DNA of 64,000 nucleotides, from contig SYEK01000006.1 of assembly GCA_005800815.1 (NCBI GenBank), positions 53,590-117,589 of the forward strand, read 5' to 3'. Below the pieces are notes generated by a model that was not told where the DNA came from, did not search any database, and saw only the letters and a program-made list of their open reading frames with translations. A program made the position numbers and the translations under genes. The number at the start of each line of letters is the position of its first letter. Positions within the stretch are counted from its first letter, which is position 1. Source of the stretch: Actinomycetota bacterium. Lineage in GTDB: Bacteria > Actinomycetota > Actinomycetes > Nanopelagicales > Nanopelagicaceae. This document shows, piece by piece, positions 43,732 through 52,414 of the stretch.

Positions 43732-44958
43732 TCATACGCAAGTTACCCATAAATGACTTGGTTTACGGACAGCAAGTAATTCTGGGAAAGTAGGTAGTGG
43801 GCTGACAATAGAGATTTTTGGCATCCGTTCTAAAAGTTGTCGCAGTGCGATTCGGGCTTCAAGGCGAGAAAGGGAAGCACCAATACAAAAATGTATACCA
43901 TGACCAAAACTGATATGGCCGACATCAACTCTTGTGATATCGAAAACGTCAGGATTTGAAAAACGAGCTGGGTCACGGTTTGCGGCGCCAATCATGAAAT
44001 GTACATAATCACCAGCTTTAATTGTTTGGCCAAGTAGTTCAATATCTTGGCTTGCGACTCTGGATTGCTTCAATATCGAGGATTCATAGCGCAAAGTCTC
44101 TTCAACTGCACCATCAATTAAGTCAGGCCTCCTGCGTAATAAAGCCAATTGATCTGGATGATTTACAAGGGTAAAAACCATGTTACCGATAAGACCTTCA
44201 GTCGTCTCAAAACCCGCAAAAAATAACTGTATCGTTAATCCGACAATCTCTTTGGCAGTTAGTCCATCTTGACTATCTTGCGAATTCACAATTCTGCTTA
44301 ATAATCCATCATTGGGTTTCTTGCGGAGTTGCTCAAAAAAGCCCATGAGATATTCTTCAGCCTCTCTTGCGACATTTTCTGCGTGGGATGCTTGCTCAAC
44401 TGTAATACGCGCTGAAGCAGTGAATCCAGCAACTCCATCTGACCAACGCTTGAGATCCCATTGCATTTCGGCAGGTATTCCAAGAAGTTCGCAAATCACC
44501 ATTGAAGGTAGTTGAAATGAAAATTCATCAACAAGATTAAACGTTTCTTTCTCCATTGCTTTGTCTAATAAATGAGAAACAATTGTTTCAATTTTCGGTT
44601 CAAGTGCAGATACACTTCGCGGAGTAAATGACTTACTAATTAGTCGACGGAGTCGAGTGTGCTCAGGGGGATCCTGAAAGACCACCCAATTGCTAAGATT
44701 AGTAAGGATACATGACATTTTTGCTAGCTCTTGAGAACTGAAATGAGAACTCGCTTTTAGCATTCGTTGTCTCTGCGTAAAGACGTCATGATGTAAGCCC
44801 TTCTCTACTTCCTGAAAGGGGCTCACAATCCATGCTCGCGCTTTTTCACTCCAAAAAATTGGAGAGTGCTCTAAGAGTTCGCGATAAGTTAAGTATGGAT
44901 TTGCAAAATATTCAGGTGTCAAAAACATTTCTATGCCACGATTTGATATTTTTTTCAT
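43732..44958 (-). CDS. Cytochrome P450
   Basis: Bacterial class I P450 of about 408 residues. I-helix AGFETTEG (acid-Thr pair for O2 activation), ExxR in VEETLRYES, and the haem ligand Cys in FGHGIHFCIGASLSRLEARI near residue 355. PEHTRLRRLISKSFTPR is the C-helix region. The substrate is unknown, and no ferredoxin or reductase is encoded in the window. The ATG at 44958 with GAGGG upstream is preferred to the TTG at 44979. Transcribed divergently from a DMT transporter with a dyad between them. Confidence 0.93.
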   Translation of the reverse strand: MKKISNRGIEMFLTPEYFANPYLTYRELLEHSPIFWSEKARAWIVSPFQEVEKGLHHDVFTQRQRMLKASSHFSSQELAKMSCILTNLSNWVVFQDPPEHTRLRRLISKSFTPRSVSALEPKIETIVSHLLDKAMEKETFNLVDEFSFQLPSMVICELLGIPAEMQWDLKRWSDGVAGFTASARITVEQASHAENVAREAEEYLMGFFEQLRKKPNDGLLSRIVNSQDSQDGLTAKEIVGLTIQLFFAGFETTEGLIGNMVFTLVNHPDQLALLRRRPDLIDGAVEETLRYESSILKQSRVASQDIELLGQTIKAGDYVHFMIGAANRDPARFSNPDVFDITRVDVGHISFGHGIHFCIGASLSRLEARIALRQLLERMPKISIVSPLPTFPELLAVRKPSHLWVTCV

Positions 44959-45024
44959 TTGCCCTCGACTCTTAGACAAATCATTATTCTTTATCTCATT
45001 TGATTTGTCTAGTATTATTCATTC
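44959..45024. promoter_or_regulatory. Divergent control region P450/DMT transporter with 11-bp inverted repeat
   Basis: TAGACAAATCA (44973-44983) and TGATTTGTCTA (45001-45011) form a perfect 11-bp dyad with a 17-base spacer. On the plus strand TATTAT (45013-45018) lies 6 bases before the transporter ATG. The right arm's ATTTGTCTAG recurs at 54931-54940 upstream of the HSL-type hydrolase. No regulator gene is adjacent. Confidence 0.5.
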
Positions 45025-45855
45025 ATGAGCTTATCACTCGCGATTTTATCAACCATGCTCTTTGCAATAGCAACTTTTCTGACCAAGGGTGTGACACTCA
45101 AAATCTCTATATACAAGGGGATCGGACCACTTTTTATTCTCAATGCTATCTTTGCCATTCCCCTCATTCCGTATGGTCCTCAATGGAAACTGTGGGAAGG
45201 GTCCATACTATATCTTCACATCGCTGGAGCAATAGCTAGCGCGTTAGGTGCCGGAGTTATTTTCATGATGATTTCTCGGAGCACCGCCTCGGTTGGTACT
45301 CTGGCGACTTCCTTGTCTCCGGCTATCGTTCTCTTAGCTGGACCGATTTTTCTTGGAACCAGTATTGCTCTAACACAAATCCTAACAATCGTAATTCTTT
45401 TTTTTGCGACGTCAATACCCTTACGAAATAGCGTATCTGGTCTTGGTTCGTTGATAACAATCTCATTGCTGATTTTTACAAGCACGATGAACGGACTTAT
45501 CACAATCGTCGTTTCCCTTTTATTTGAGGAAGGCGTTGGTGTGACTGAAATATTCATTGTGCGACAGATACTTGCTGGTTCAATTTTTATGATTATTTTT
45601 CCCCCGACTGACCTAGATTGGTCCGACTTCCTGCTATTATTGAGACGATCTATATTTGCCAGTCTTGGATGGATATCATCAATTTACGCGATACAACTGG
45701 GTAGTGCTGTTGTTGTTCAGTCTGTCATGGCAACTATTCCGATATGGGTGATTTTAATTGAAATTATTGCCTACAAAAAGAGACCCTCTCAAGGCTTAAT
45801 TTTTAGTTCCGTTATAATAGTGATTGGAATCTATGTGCTGGTTCACACTTCTTAA
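45025..45855 (+). CDS. EamA/DMT-superfamily transporter
   Basis: 276 residues, almost wholly hydrophobic with about 9-10 membrane helices arranged as two EamA repeats. RSTASVGTLATSLSPAIVLLAGPIFLG and QLGSAVVVQSVMATIPIWVILIE are the EamA end-of-repeat motifs. Such proteins export or import small metabolites. Paired divergently with the P450, it may move the P450 substrate or product; the direction of transport cannot be told. Confidence 0.85.
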   Translation: MSLSLAILSTMLFAIATFLTKGVTLKISIYKGIGPLFILNAIFAIPLIPYGPQWKLWEGSILYLHIAGAIASALGAGVIFMMISRSTASVGTLATSLSPAIVLLAGPIFLGTSIALTQILTIVILFFATSIPLRNSVSGLGSLITISLLIFTSTMNGLITIVVSLLFEEGVGVTEIFIVRQILAGSIFMIIFPPTDLDWSDFLLLLRRSIFASLGWISSIYAIQLGSAVVVQSVMATIPIWVILIEIIAYKKRPSQGLIFSSVIIVIGIYVLVHTS

Positions 45856-45953
45856 ATCACTCTCAAAACTGTCTTTTTATAAATTCTTGCACTTACCAGC
45901 CTTTTTGAGTAACCTAATATATCAGCATAATTTTTTTTAAAGGAGAAATAATC

Positions 45954-46688
45954 GTGTCTCATAAAGGAAAGCTTGTTGTGGTTACAGGGGCGGCAAGTGG
46001 GATTGGCCAGGCAACTGCTATCAGGTTACGTGACGAGGGAATGCGAGTTATAGCCGTTGATATCAATAAGAATGCATTAGAAAAAGTTATCGGTGTTGAA
46101 CATCTTATTGCCGATCTTTCAAAAAATGATGATCGCGATAGGGTTGTGGCCGCAGGAGAAGGGGCACATGCACTAGTGAATGCTGCTGGTCTGATGCGGC
46201 TCAAACCGATCCTTGAATTTACCGTTCAAGATATCCGTGATATCTACGCAGTCAATGTTGAGGGTATTTGGGATCTCACAAGTCGTATTGGTCGCACAAT
46301 GACAGAGGGAGCCAGCATAATTAATCTCAGCTCTGTTTCTGCCAAACTAACAGCCACCCAAGAAGCTGCCGTATATGCCTCGTCAAAGGCGGCTGTGCTA
46401 TCGATAACACGCTCATTTGCATATGCCTTTGCATCCAAGGGTGTGCGCGTAAATGCCATCTGCCCTGGAATTGTAGACACACCGATGCAGGACGCGGTTT
46501 CAGAACGTCTGGCTGATATCCGTGGAACCACTGTTGCAGATATAACGTCTAAGCGGCTAACCATGGTTCCATTAGGTCGTGCTTCAGAGCCATATGAAAC
46601 TGCTGGATTTATTTTTTTTCTTATTTCAGATGAGGGCTCTTATTTTACTGGACAATCACTTAGTCAAGATGGTGGTATGGTAATGTAA
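45954..46688 (+). CDS. SDR-family NAD(P)-dependent dehydrogenase
   Basis: Classical short-chain dehydrogenase of 244 residues. Cofactor motif TGAASGIGQA, NAAG at strand 4, catalytic Ser (INLSSVSAKL), YASSK (Tyr-x3-Lys) and the PGIVDTPM loop. GTG start at 45954 with AAAGGAG 8 bases upstream. Probable sugar or hydroxyacid oxidation; members include L-fucose and L-rhamnose dehydrogenases and 2-keto-3-deoxy-sugar-acid dehydrogenases, consistent with the lactonase and mutarotase nearby but not proven. Confidence 0.9.
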   Translation: MSHKGKLVVVTGAASGIGQATAIRLRDEGMRVIAVDINKNALEKVIGVEHLIADLSKNDDRDRVVAAGEGAHALVNAAGLMRLKPILEFTVQDIRDIYAVNVEGIWDLTSRIGRTMTEGASIINLSSVSAKLTATQEAAVYASSKAAVLSITRSFAYAFASKGVRVNAICPGIVDTPMQDAVSERLADIRGTTVADITSKRLTMVPLGRASEPYETAGFIFFLISDEGSYFTGQSLSQDGGMVM

Positions 46689-46726
46689 GAAATGAGTCAT
46701 TATGAGCTATTGGAAAGGTTTTTACC

Positions 46727-47182
46727 ATGGGAGAAATTTTAGGCTTTTTTCATGGTGGAATTACAGTAAAAAATTTACAAAAATCTCTAGAGTTTTATCG
46801 TGATGGTCTTGGGCTTAATGTCAAGTTTGAGAAAGAGTTCAATGGCTCCTATTTAAAAACTGTTCTTAATTTGAAATTTGATCTAATAACTGTTGCATAT
46901 CTAGATATCCCTGGCGGAGGATTTATTGAACTCTTGGATTATCAAGGCATTGAAAGGCTTTCAGCCGCATCGCGTCCTTGTGATTTCGGTGGCGGCCATC
47001 TCTGTCTCTATGTTTCAAAAATTGACGAAATTGCTGAAAAAATGTTTAAAATGGGGTATTTAGCTCGGAGTCAAAGTTGTGTCGATATCACCGAAGGCCC
47101 AAATGCCGGTGCTCGGTCTTTGTACCTTTTGGATCCAGATGGATACGCAATAGAACTATTCATGCGTCCAGCTGACGCATAG
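46727..47182 (+). CDS. VOC-family (glyoxalase/dioxygenase superfamily) protein
   Basis: 151 residues forming paired beta-alpha-beta-beta-beta units. Start FFHGGITVKNLQKSLEFYRDGLGL, middle GGGHLCLYVSKIDEIAEKM, and end YLLDPDGYAIELFMRPAD with the metal-ligand Glu. His ligands at the two equivalent positions suggest a metal-dependent epimerase, lyase or dioxygenase. GGAAAGG upstream of the ATG. It follows the SDR by 38 bases, so the two are likely co-transcribed. Confidence 0.85.
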   Translation: MGEILGFFHGGITVKNLQKSLEFYRDGLGLNVKFEKEFNGSYLKTVLNLKFDLITVAYLDIPGGGFIELLDYQGIERLSAASRPCDFGGGHLCLYVSKIDEIAEKMFKMGYLARSQSCVDITEGPNAGARSLYLLDPDGYAIELFMRPADA

Positions 47183-47204
47183 TCCTCTCTGGCAAATGGG
47201 CTTT

Positions 47205-47519
47205 CTAGGCTAAGTGCCAAACCTCTTTAAACTCTAATAAGTTTCCCTTGTTGTCTGTCAAATTGACAATCACATCCTTAAACCAGTTAGCCCAGCGAGC
47301 ATTTGCCTCGTGCTTACCAAGCTTTTCAAAAGCAGTTTTTGCATCAGGCTCAACCTCGAAATAACCGATTACATGTACACCACGTCGAAAAAGGCTGTAA
47401 TTTGTAAATCCAGCTTGTTTAATTGCAGTTACCAATTCTGGCCAAATTTCATCGTGACGCTTCTTGTATTCGGCCTCTTGGCCCTCAAATATTTCAAACA
47501 TAAAGCACATTCTTGCCAT
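47205..47519 (-). CDS. L-rhamnose mutarotase-family protein (RhaM/RhaU-like)
   Basis: 104-residue dimeric ferredoxin-like barrel. Contains FMFEIFEGQEAEYKKRHDEI (catalytic His), YSLFRRGVHVIGYFEV and EANARWANWFKDV, the hallmarks of the family that interconverts alpha- and beta-anomers of L-rhamnose or L-fucose. AAAGGAG lies 7 bases before the ATG at 47519, which is preferred to the GTG at 47522. Divergent from the Gfo/Idh/MocA gene. The exact sugar is uncertain. Confidence 0.88.
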   Translation of the reverse strand: MARMCFMFEIFEGQEAEYKKRHDEIWPELVTAIKQAGFTNYSLFRRGVHVIGYFEVEPDAKTAFEKLGKHEANARWANWFKDVIVNLTDNKGNLLEFKEVWHLA

Positions 47520-47672
47520 CACTTAACTCCTTTACCTGACCTTAATGAGGACAATCAAAGCCTAAATGAATACTAATAGTCAAGACCTAGATTGTGACAA
47601 TATCCTTGTGCCAGGGTAAATCCTGTGCTAGATTGTCTTGGTTTTTGATTCGTTAGCAACGAAAGGTTTGAT
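47520..47672. promoter_or_regulatory. Divergent control region with repeated CTAGATTGT motif
   Basis: The 153-base gap between the mutarotase-like gene and the oxidoreductase contains CTAGATTGT twice (47587-47595, 47628-47636). The first copy extends into a hyphenated palindrome ATTGTGACAAT (47591-47601). These resemble binding sites of a sugar-responsive repressor. The oxidoreductase start is preceded by GAAAGG. Confidence 0.4.
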
Positions 47673-48722
47673 ATGTCAAAAATTCGTGTGGGAATAATTG
47701 GTGCTGGTAGTTGGGTGGTTGCATCTCATCTACCTAGTTTGGCCAGACACAAAGATGTTGAATTTGTTGGAATCTCACGCAAAGGACCTGAACTCCTTGA
47801 AAAGATAAAGAATCAGTATGGATTTCAAGTAGGTTCTGAAGATTATAGGGACGTGCTAAATGCTGGTGTTGATATCTGTGTTGTTGGGAGCCCAACAAGC
47901 CTTCATTACGAGCACACAAAAGCGGCCTTGGAAGCAGGCGCGCATGTTATGTGTGAAAAACCAGTAACCATCTCTCCAAGTGATGCCTGGGATCTTGTCT
48001 CGACCGCTGAGCAAATGAAAAGAAGCTTAGTAATTTCGTTTGGTTGGAACTACATGCCAATCATGACTGGTGCCAAGGAGTTGATGGAAAAATATGGAAT
48101 CGGTAAACTTGAGCAGATGAGCATCACGATGTCATCCCAAACTCGCGAATTATTATCAAACACTGGTGCTTACCCAGATGCTGCACCCGAAGCACTCCCT
48201 GAACCACGTACCTGGACTGACTCAAAGTTCTCGGGAGGAGGATACGGTCAGGCACAACTATCCCATGCTCTCGGAGCAGCCCTGTGGCTTACAGATGCCC
48301 GTGTTGAGGCCGGATTTGCCCTCATGAGTGCACCGATGGATGCGCCAGTAGAGATGCATGACGCGGTGACATACCGCTTTGATGGTGGTGCCATAGGTAC
48401 GATGTCGGGGGGTTCCTCGCACGTGAATGCACATAAAAAAATGCATGCCGTAGAAGTTCGTGCAATCGGTGAGCGTGGACAGATTCTTGTTGACTTGGAG
48501 CGTGCGGCAGTTTGGCTTCATAGTGATAACAAAGAACATCGCCTAGAACTTGATGATAATGCCGGCTATTACCACTGCAGAGGGCCTATTGACGCTGTAG
48601 TTTCAGCGGCTCGTGGAGAAGAGTTTGTAAACTACTCTCCAGGTGAACTCGGAGCGCGCACTGTCGAAGCATTAGATATCGCGTACCGGAGCGCCGTCTC
48701 AGGCAAGCTAGAAAAAAGATAG
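47673..48722 (+). CDS. Gfo/Idh/MocA-family oxidoreductase
   Basis: 349 residues. The N-terminal NAD(P)-binding Rossmann domain begins RVGIIGAGSWVVASHLPSLA. The EKP motif (MCEKPVTISP) supplies the catalytic-region Lys. A C-terminal alpha/beta domain follows with FSGGGYGQAQLSHALGAALW. The family oxidises or epimerises sugars such as inositol, glucose-fructose or 1,5-anhydrofructose. The adjacent ABC sugar importer suggests that it acts on the imported sugar. Confidence 0.92.
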   Translation: MSKIRVGIIGAGSWVVASHLPSLARHKDVEFVGISRKGPELLEKIKNQYGFQVGSEDYRDVLNAGVDICVVGSPTSLHYEHTKAALEAGAHVMCEKPVTISPSDAWDLVSTAEQMKRSLVISFGWNYMPIMTGAKELMEKYGIGKLEQMSITMSSQTRELLSNTGAYPDAAPEALPEPRTWTDSKFSGGGYGQAQLSHALGAALWLTDARVEAGFALMSAPMDAPVEMHDAVTYRFDGGAIGTMSGGSSHVNAHKKMHAVEVRAIGERGQILVDLERAAVWLHSDNKEHRLELDDNAGYYHCRGPIDAVVSAARGEEFVNYSPGELGARTVEALDIAYRSAVSGKLEKR

Positions 48723-48747
48723 CATATAAAATAAAAATTAACAATTA

Positions 48748-49731
48748 TTAGCTTCGCTTGACTCCCCAACGTTCACGGAGTTGATCGAAAGAGACCGCAA
48801 TAATCAATAAGGTTCCCCGTGCGACCTGCTGCCAAAATGTATCAATATTCAATAAAACAAGACCATTATTGAGTACCCCAATGATGAGAAGACCAAGAAT
48901 CGTTCCTGAGATTGTACCGCGTCCGCCGTTTAAACTCGCACCTCCTAAGACAATTGCAGTAATTACGGAGAGCTCCAGACCATTTGCAGCCATAGGGGAT
49001 GCAGCAGTCAGTTGAGAAGTTAAAATCACTCCAGCTAAGGCGGTTGCAACTCCCGAGAGCACAAAGCAAATTAATATCACTTTTGGAGTACGAATTCCAA
49101 CTAAACGCGCAGCTGATGGGTTTGCACCAATTACATAAAGACTCCGACCAAATGTTGTGTACCTCATAATGAGGATACCTAGTATGCAAATAAATCCAAA
49201 AATAATGACTGATAAAGGTAGATTCAGAAATGGACGAGCTAACCCAAGATAAGAGAGATTAGGAACCATGACTGTTTGACCGCCGCCGACGATGTAACTA
49301 AGTCCACGCAAAATTGCGAGTGTGCCTAAAGTGGTGATTAGTGAATTTACTTGTATTTTTGTGATAACTATTCCATTTACAAGCCCAATAACGACACCCA
49401 TGAGAATCGCATAAAATATGCCTAAACCAACACCAGAGGAGTTGATAAAGAGACCAGCGATGATACCCGTGAATGCAGCGGCCGAACCTATTGATAGATC
49501 TACTTGAGCAGCTATTAGAAGCATCGTACCTGGCACTGCCAAAATCCCCGCTACTGAGACAGCCGAAAGAATATTAATCCAATTCTCAACGCCAAGAAAG
49601 TATTCAGAGGCAAAAGAAAAATAAATAATAAGAGCAAAAAGAAAGAGGACTAAAGCAGCAAGTTCTGGGACCGAGCGACCAGGTTTTTTTTCTTTAGCTT
49701 TTAAATTACTTTGAGTTGCTTTAGATTTCAT
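48748..49731 (-). CDS. Sugar ABC transporter permease (RbsC-like)
   Basis: Inner-membrane permease of the ribose/xylose (CUT2) class, 327 residues with 8-10 helices. GTMLLIAAQVDLSIGSAAAF and NGLELSVITAIVLGGASLNGGRGTISGT are the diagnostic conserved segments of RbsC-type permeases. The N-terminus is basic (KSKATQSNLKAKEKKPGR). Last gene of the binding protein-ATPase-permease operon. Confidence 0.95.
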   Translation of the reverse strand: MKSKATQSNLKAKEKKPGRSVPELAALVLFLFALIIYFSFASEYFLGVENWINILSAVSVAGILAVPGTMLLIAAQVDLSIGSAAAFTGIIAGLFINSSGVGLGIFYAILMGVVIGLVNGIVITKIQVNSLITTLGTLAILRGLSYIVGGGQTVMVPNLSYLGLARPFLNLPLSVIIFGFICILGILIMRYTTFGRSLYVIGANPSAARLVGIRTPKVILICFVLSGVATALAGVILTSQLTAASPMAANGLELSVITAIVLGGASLNGGRGTISGTILGLLIIGVLNNGLVLLNIDTFWQQVARGTLLIIAVSFDQLRERWGVKRS

Positions 49732-49748
49732 ATTTGATTTTTCCTTTA

Positions 49749-51251
49749 TCAGCTAGCTGCCTGAATGATCTGAGAGTTATTGATTTCCTTACCCTTATAC
49801 TCAGCAACTTGTTTACCTCGAGACATAACAACTACTCGATCTGCCACTTGAGTGACTTCTTCATGATCTGAAGTTGTTAGGAGAATACCAATGTTGTTAT
49901 CTTTGGCACGTTGTCGCAGAGTGTGATAGATGTCACGTCGAGCACCAACATCTACACCTCGAGTAGGCTCAATCAAAACAAGCACTTTGGCATTGCATTC
50001 AAACCAGCGGCCAAGCAGCACCTTCTGTTGGTTACCCCCTGAAAGAGTTGCAATTAGCTGGTCAGGATCGTTTCTTGACCTAATTTTTAATAACTCACTC
50101 CAATGAAGGTACGCAATTTCCTCTTTTTTCTTCGTTATGAACCCCTTGACTGAATAGCGAGGCCAAGAGGGAACAGCGAGATTCTCAGCTACAGGGCGAA
50201 TCATAAATGCCCCCAAACGCTGCCGATCTGCAGGCAGGAAACCAATAAATGCACCGATGGCATCTATGGGACTCTTCGGTTTAAAGGTCTGTGTGTTCAG
50301 CTTGACGATGCCAGTCCGCTCCGGATGAAGACCGAAAATCGCTTCTCCCAATTCTTCTGCGCCTGAACCGATTTTCCCATAAAGAGCCAAGATCTCACCC
50401 GCCCTTAAAGTAAATGAAATATCCGAAAAAAATTTGTCTAATGAAAGTTCAGAGACCGCGAGAATTGTATCGCCGAAATAATCGTCGGAGTCAGAGTGTG
50501 GTAGAGACGCAATCTCCCCACCAATCATCGCTCTAACAAGTTCAACTCGAGATGCCTTCTTGGTTTCTACAACAAGTGACTGTGTACCATCTCGAAGAAC
50601 CTGAACTCTATCTGAAATAATTCCTACTTCATCAAGCCGGTGAGTTATATAAATCATTCCGACTCCGCGTTCACGAAGTGCGTTAAGAACTAAAAATAAT
50701 TTATCTGTTTCGGCAGAAGACAAAGCCGCTGTAGGTTCATCTAAAATCAAAATTTTTGCATTGTCGCTAATTGCGCGGGCAATTTCGACTAGTTGACGCT
50801 CTCCGATTCGGAGTGTTCCAACGAGACGATCTGGATCTATATCGATTCCAAGGGTTGATAATGCAAAATTTGCACGCTCACGCATTTTGCTCCAAGAGAC
50901 AATACCACGCTTGCTCGACCATGTGCCCATGGAGATATTTTCTGCCACTGTTAAAAGAGGTGCATCACTGAGCTCTTGGAAAATCATTCGAATGCCAAGT
51001 GCACGCGACTTCCTAGGATTTAAGTCAGAGTATTCTGTTTCTCCAATACGCACCGTTCCAGAGTCAGCTGAGTAATCACCAGCAAGTATTTTTACAAGGG
51101 TAGATTTACCTGCGCCATTTTCCCCCAAAAGAGCCAGTATTTCCCCTCTTGCGAGGTGGAGATCCACACCATGGAGGACCTCCACCCCGCCGAAGGATTT
51201 ACGGATTGCTGAGGCTGTCAGCAAAACCAAATCAGATGCTGGGATTCGCAT
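49749..51251 (-). CDS. Sugar ABC transporter ATP-binding protein (RbsA-like, two NBDs)
   Basis: 500 residues, two fused nucleotide-binding domains typical of CUT2 importers. Domain 1 has GENGAGKSTLVKILAG (Walker A), a LRIGERQLVEIARA signature and ILDEPTAALS (Walker B). Domain 2 has a degenerate Walker A (YGKIGSGAEELGEAIFG) but a full signature, LSGGNQQKVLLGRWF, and LIEPTRGVDVGA, as expected for RbsA/MglA/XylG. It starts 5 bases after the binding-protein stop and 17 before the permease. Confidence 0.96.
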   Translation of the reverse strand: MRIPASDLVLLTASAIRKSFGGVEVLHGVDLHLARGEILALLGENGAGKSTLVKILAGDYSADSGTVRIGETEYSDLNPRKSRALGIRMIFQELSDAPLLTVAENISMGTWSSKRGIVSWSKMRERANFALSTLGIDIDPDRLVGTLRIGERQLVEIARAISDNAKILILDEPTAALSSAETDKLFLVLNALRERGVGMIYITHRLDEVGIISDRVQVLRDGTQSLVVETKKASRVELVRAMIGGEIASLPHSDSDDYFGDTILAVSELSLDKFFSDISFTLRAGEILALYGKIGSGAEELGEAIFGLHPERTGIVKLNTQTFKPKSPIDAIGAFIGFLPADRQRLGAFMIRPVAENLAVPSWPRYSVKGFITKKKEEIAYLHWSELLKIRSRNDPDQLIATLSGGNQQKVLLGRWFECNAKVLVLIEPTRGVDVGARRDIYHTLRQRAKDNNIGILLTTSDHEEVTQVADRVVVMSRGKQVAEYKGKEINNSQIIQAAS

Positions 51252-51256
51252 TCAGC

Positions 51257-52291
51257 CTAGCAATTTTTCGACTGCGGATAGTACTTGCCGATATTGGACT
51301 TATCGATCCAGACATGATTGATGGCAAGAAGAGTTGGAATCTGAACCTTTTTTACCGCCTTAATTAGCCATGGGATACCAATTTCACCGTATCGCTCTGG
51401 GAAATAAGCGGTATCACCAACCCAGTTTGGATTGTTCATGATCTGGCACCACGAAGTTGGATCTGCTCCTTGCCCTGCACCATACATATCCTTTGCGCGA
51501 CCCAATTGCTCTGCTGCTTTAAATGCACCAAGAACACTGTCATCATTCATGGCAAAAATGAGCACAGTTTTAGCATTTGGGAGCGCTGTCAAAGCATCTT
51601 TTGTTGAAGCTTGTGCTTGTTCAATGAATGAAGAGTCAATTGTATAAAGTTTCTTTAAATCAATTGGTCCGCAAACTTGTGCAAAGCCCTGCTTGACTCC
51701 GCCCATACGTGCTTCATTAACAGCACCTACTCCTGGCGATTCAAGAGACAAAATTGCATCATACTTGCAATCAAACTTCTTTTTAATGGCATTACCAAGG
51801 CCTACACCTGTAATGACACCGGCACGATTGTTATTTGCACCCATAAAAGAAATCTGTTTTGGTGACTGGTTAATGTCAATTGCAATCACTGGAACCTGTG
51901 GACCAGCAGCATAAATAGCTGGACCTGCTGCAGCACCAAGGTTAAAGTTTAAGTAACCCTGTACTTTCTTAACCTTAAATGTTTGAACGCACTCGAGTGC
52001 CTTTGCATCATCAATTTTTGAATCGCAAAACTCTAGCTTTGCCCCAGCAATTTTTGCCTGTTTTTTAATTGAATCACTCACAAGCTTGACAAATGGAACG
52101 GCGTCCCCCAGAGAGATATATCCCAAAACAAGACCTTTTCCACTACCAGGTTTTACTTTTTCAAATTCAACATACTCGGTGTTCAGAAGGGGCTTCTTGG
52201 CAGCGACTGCGCCTATACTCCCGATCGGTACAATTAAAGCAGCCACAGAAAAAATGACGATGGCGTTTCTTTTTATTTTATTGGTTATCAC
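51257..52291 (-). CDS. Sugar ABC transporter substrate-binding protein (RbsB-like)
   Basis: Secreted type 1 periplasmic-binding-fold protein, about 344 residues. A signal peptide (KIKRNAIVIFSVAALIVPIGSI, cleavage around AVAA) is followed by the mature KPLLNTEYVEFEKV. The two-lobe core includes LGYISLGDAVPFVKLVSDSI, VIAIDINQSPKQI and FAMNDDSVLGAFKAAEQLG. No lipobox Cys is evident. GTG at 52291 with GGGGA 7 bases before it is preferred to the ATG at 52333. Likely ligand a sugar, given the MocA and mutarotase neighbours. Confidence 0.92.
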   Translation of the reverse strand: MITNKIKRNAIVIFSVAALIVPIGSIGAVAAKKPLLNTEYVEFEKVKPGSGKGLVLGYISLGDAVPFVKLVSDSIKKQAKIAGAKLEFCDSKIDDAKALECVQTFKVKKVQGYLNFNLGAAAGPAIYAAGPQVPVIAIDINQSPKQISFMGANNNRAGVITGVGLGNAIKKKFDCKYDAILSLESPGVGAVNEARMGGVKQGFAQVCGPIDLKKLYTIDSSFIEQAQASTKDALTALPNAKTVLIFAMNDDSVLGAFKAAEQLGRAKDMYGAGQGADPTSWCQIMNNPNWVGDTAYFPERYGEIGIPWLIKAVKKVQIPTLLAINHVWIDKSNIGKYYPQSKNC

Positions 52292-52414
52292 TACTGCATC
52301 CCCAATCTCGTTGTAGGTTGGTATCGTTTCCAACTCTACGGTCAGACTATTAGATTCATGAAAAAATTGTCAATGACTCTCTTACAAAGAGGCGAGAAAA
52401 TCTAGGGGGCAGTC

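Noticed and set aside
50320..50400. Damaged second ATP-binding domain in the RbsA-like protein
   Set aside because: A degenerate Walker A in the second domain is normal for this transporter class.
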